A stretch of 64,000 bases of DNA from assembly GCA_015499995.1 (NCBI GenBank), contig JADNRV010000071.1, forward strand, positions 124,001 to 188,000, given 5' to 3'. Within the stretch, counting starts at the first letter, position 1. The number at the start of each line of letters is the position of its first letter. Shown here piece after piece: positions 61,131-64,000 of the stretch. The notes under the pieces were generated by a model. It did not search any database. It saw only the letters and a program-made list of their open reading frames with translations, and was not told the DNA's origin. This stretch comes from Flammula alnicola. Taxonomy: Eukaryota; Basidiomycota; Agaricomycetes; Agaricales; Strophariaceae. Position numbers and translations under genes: made by a program.

Positions 61131-62454
61131 TTAGCCGGATCCTGGGAAGAACAGAGTGAGCACATGGGTCTCGGAATGATACGGACGACGTATGCTTACC
61201 ACCGGAGTAGACCTTGCCGAACATGACCTCCTGGAGCTTGTCGTAGAGAGACAAGACACCAGCACCAGCAACACCACGGAGAATGTTGGCACCAGCACCC
61301 TTGAAGAGGGACTTGATACCTTCCTTGGCAATGATCTGCGAACCAGCATCGAACATGGACTTGTAGTTAACACCGGATCCTGAAGTCATCATCATGCGAC
61401 GACTATAGAGTGGGTCAGTTTATGCAAAAAGCATACACTATTGCAAGATATATCATACCGAATGGTATCAAGAGGGTACGAAGCAAGACCAGCACCGACG
61501 GTAACACCCCAACCGAGACCGAATGAAGCCAAGAACGATCCCTCAAGGGCACCGACGAGAAGGACGGGCTCTGCAAATACATGTTTAAAAATGATTAAAA
61601 TAAACAAAAACGCGAAGCACTCACTGAGCGAATCGTAGACACCGAAGTAGAGACCACGGTAGACGATGATACCAACGACTGAGGGGACGAATCCACGGTA
61701 GAGACCGGCAATACCATCGGAAGCGAGGGTCTTCTTGTAAACGTCGACGAGACCGTTGAATTGACGGGCTCCTCCACCCTTTGAGGATTTGGCATCGTTG
61801 GCGAGACGGGTACGGGCGTAATCGAGAGAGTAAACGAAGAGAAGGGACGAGGCACCAGCAGCACCACCAGAAGCAACATTGCCAGCGAACCATTTCCAGT
61901 AACCTTCGTTCTTCTTGAAACCGAACAGGGACTTGAAGTAGTCCTCTGGAGAGGGTATTTAGCGCTTGACAATAGGTGGGAAAGGAAAGAAAAACGGACT
62001 GAAGGCAAAGTTAAGAGCCTGGGTGGGGAAGTAACGGATGACGTTGGCGGTGTTTCCTCGCCAGAGTGAGAGCATACCCTCCTCCCTGTATGTGCGGGAG
62101 AAAGCGTCGCCGACGCCCTTGTAGGGGGTAGCGAGACGACCTTGCTTGATCTGAGCGCGTGACGTGTCAGCGTAAATTCCAACGAAAGGGCGACTAAACC
62201 AACCATCTCATCCTGGTTCTGGACCAGGAGCTTGATACGCTCAATGGGAGCAGCGGATGTCTTCGCGACAGCCTAGAAGAAACCGAGTGAGAAGTAGAAG
62301 AAGAGATAAGCGCCAAAGATGCTTACAGCGGAGACACCACCCATCAAGAAATCGACTGGACATCAAGGACGGTGAGGAATAGAAGGATAACAGAGCAAGA
62401 GATACACTGACTAGCGAATTCCTGGGGCGACTTGCCCTTCTTAACTTCGGCCAT
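61131..62454 (-). CDS. AAC: Mitochondrial ADP/ATP carrier
   Basis: Eight exons, complement of 62412-62454, 62327-62355, 62204-62272, 62000-62150, 61625-61945, 61459-61570, 61200-61402 and 61131-61141, give 312 residues in phase. Three carrier repeats are visible, with signatures [20 protein letters not shown] and YPLDTIRRRM; the last runs into RRRMMMTSG, the diagnostic ADP/ATP carrier hexapeptide. It exchanges ADP for ATP across the inner mitochondrial membrane. It ends KVYSGGSG, with the final exon only 11 nt. Codon choice is strongly C-ended, as expected for a highly expressed gene. Confidence 0.96.
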
Positions 62455-62992
62455 TTTTTAGAAGGAACCGGAAAGGAGGAGTGGAGGTGGTGAAGGTGAA
62501 AGGTTGAGCACAAGATTTGCGAAAAACTTCGCGTCAAAAAGCTTTTCGGGAAGCACCGGATCACTTTCAACTCCGCTCCCTCCCTATCCGGCATGGTTGC
62601 CGATCCTCGTGATCTCTGCTGGCAGTGCGCCACTGGTGCGCCATTGTATATACCCGATCGACGGTAAAATAAAAGGAAATGACACATACCCCGCATTAGA
62701 TGGACGACCAGAAATTTTGCTCAGCCTTGAAGCAACAAAATTGAGTCCGCCCTGCTCGCGCAAGAGCCAGTCCTCCCGTACAGCTCAAATTTTCTGAATT
62801 CTTGCATCATGGCATGTATTGTATACCTGAAACTCGTATTCCAAATTTTGTGATGAAAAACGAACTTTGAAGTCCTTCAGTGGGTGGAGCAATGCAGCAA
62901 ATTTCCCCACATTAGAACAGTACACTGTAATTATATTACGAGTATCTGAGAGTCTGTATAGTTATCGATAATACTATTACGAATAGAAACTG
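62455..62992. other. Intergenic DNA between the SUMO ligase end and the carrier start
   Basis: It contains the carrier promoter, C/T-rich near 62470-62500, and the 3' region of the SIZ gene. No other feature recognised. Confidence 0.5.
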
Positions 62993-64000
62993 CTACGCTG
63001 GCCATCGCGAGTTCTGCGATGGACGAGAAAGATACGCCGAATTCGTTAATGGCGGCAGCTGCAAAGACGGATTGCTCGACCCATTTCTTGCAACAAAATT
63101 AGAATACGTCGCAGGAGGAGGAGGCAGAGTGTTATTCGAAAATGACGACGAATAGCGAGGGGATGATGGAGGGTGGTTGTTTATCGACGACGCATGCAAT
63201 ACCGGAGCAGCGCCATTGATGGCTCCCGACGGCACCCTGGGCACGGGCAAGATACGAGACGGATCCATTCTTCCTTTCTTCCATATCTGATCATGATCCG
63301 CGACTGAGTTATCAAGTTCGGCATCTGTAGCCTTCCGCTTCCCGTGCGCGTTCGACACAATCGGCTCGTCATCGTCGTCCGAGTCGTCCAACGTCAAGTC
63401 GATTACGTTGTTGGCTTGCGAGCGCGTCTGCGTCGATCGAGGCAGCGACCCTTCAAAGGAGTGGTTGGCGGAAGATGTATATGACGGGGATAGCTCTCGC
63501 TTCACACGACCTTCATCGTCATCCGAGTCAGAATCGTCGAGCACCAAGACTTCGATATTGGAAGCCTTGCCCTTGCCGTTGGCTTGAGCTGAACCATTTC
63601 CATTTGGGGGTGGACAGGATGTGCTCTGAGAGGGCGCTGGAGGTTTCTTGGATGGCGAGGGCTTAACCGCTGGAGGGTGAGCAGCTCTCCACTCTGCTGA
63701 CCCATACTTGTTATCAGATGTATGCCATTGTCCATCAGCCTCCACTATCACATCCTCTACACTTTCTGGGGTTTGCTGCAGGATCTCATCGAAATAACTG
63801 GAATGTCGAAATTAGACCCATAAATCACGACATAAAAAGTTGAACCTACCCATCCAAGATCAAATCCTTATGGTCCAGAGTTCGTTCGCACACAGGGCAG
63901 AGCCACGTCGTCGTTTGCTCCATCATGGTGAACCACGAAGTGGCGTCAAAACATTGTGGGTGAACACACTTCGACGACCGACATGGGGTCGTAATTCGCA
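62993..64000 (-). CDS. SIZ1: SIZ/PIAS-type SUMO E3 ligase, C-terminal part
   Basis: Two exons are visible, complement of 63850 to beyond 64000 and 62993-63797, joined in phase; the 5' part lies outside the window. The SP-RING (MIZ) zinc finger is at the edge: TPCRSSKCVHPQCFDATSWF, then WLCPVCERTLDHKDLILDGY. Downstream are two acidic SUMO-interacting motifs, IEVLVLDDSDSDDDEG and VIDLTLDDSDDDDEP, separated by about 40 residues, then a Ser/Pro/Asn-rich tail ending QNSRWPA. SIZ proteins bring SUMO-loaded Ubc9 to nuclear substrates. The SAP and PINIT domains expected upstream cannot be checked. Confidence 0.92.

Overview
The window is nuclear DNA of a mushroom-forming basidiomycete (Agaricomycete type). 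The evidence is: genes split by many GT-AG introns of about 45-60 bp; closely packed fungal housekeeping genes on both strands; a KDZ (Kyakuja-Dileera-Zisupton) transposase with a CxC2 domain; and fungal families such as DUF4246, a Bni4-like PP1 regulator and an NDR kinase of the Dbf2 type. I found no rRNA, tRNA or CRISPR. All exon models were built by hand from splice sites and reading phase. Layout: (1) 1-7.1 kb is most of a KDZ DNA transposon: a partial leftward gene, an apparently intact six-exon transposase and a long acidic, repeat-bearing companion protein. The element is studded on both strands with the hexamer TGCCGA, including in an intron and the 3' noncoding end. (2) 7.6-14.8 kb holds dbf2, an unknown protein, RPA12, OST5 and YOP1. 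(3) 16.0-23.0 kb holds two head-to-head paralogues of an UNC93-like membrane protein with the same 12-exon layout, nearly equidistant from a perfect 34-bp palindrome. (4) 23.2-29.8 kb is an island of nested transposons: about 150-bp terminal inverted repeats and a 9-bp imperfect target duplication enclose a decayed polyketide synthase fragment and two unrelated tandem arrays. Each terminal repeat is split by a different TA-flanked element, and one array is split by a hAT-type element. (5) 30.0-64.0 kb is a gene-rich block: leukotriene A4 hydrolase, an ArfGAP, a Bni4-like protein, an LYR protein, two F-box-type proteins, DPM1, an Naa38-like LSM protein, a DUF4246 protein, a kinase pseudogene, IRC3 helicase, a bifunctional pseudouridine-catabolism enzyme, the ADP/ATP carrier and the 3' part of a SIZ/PIAS SUMO ligase running off the right edge. 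Functionally the conserved genes are a mixed housekeeping set (RNA polymerase I, ER glycosylation through OST5 and DPM1, ER shaping, mitochondrial nucleotide exchange and DNA maintenance, nucleoside salvage, SUMOylation, septation control) and not a pathway cluster. Several conserved genes at 41.8-47.4 kb and 59.7-60.0 kb are interrupted by single-base frame breaks, mostly beside short homopolymers. Because DPM1 is among them, consensus errors are more likely than gene death. The parts most likely to be new are the TGCCGA-studded KDZ element and the Mutator-like element carrying a polyketide synthase relic.
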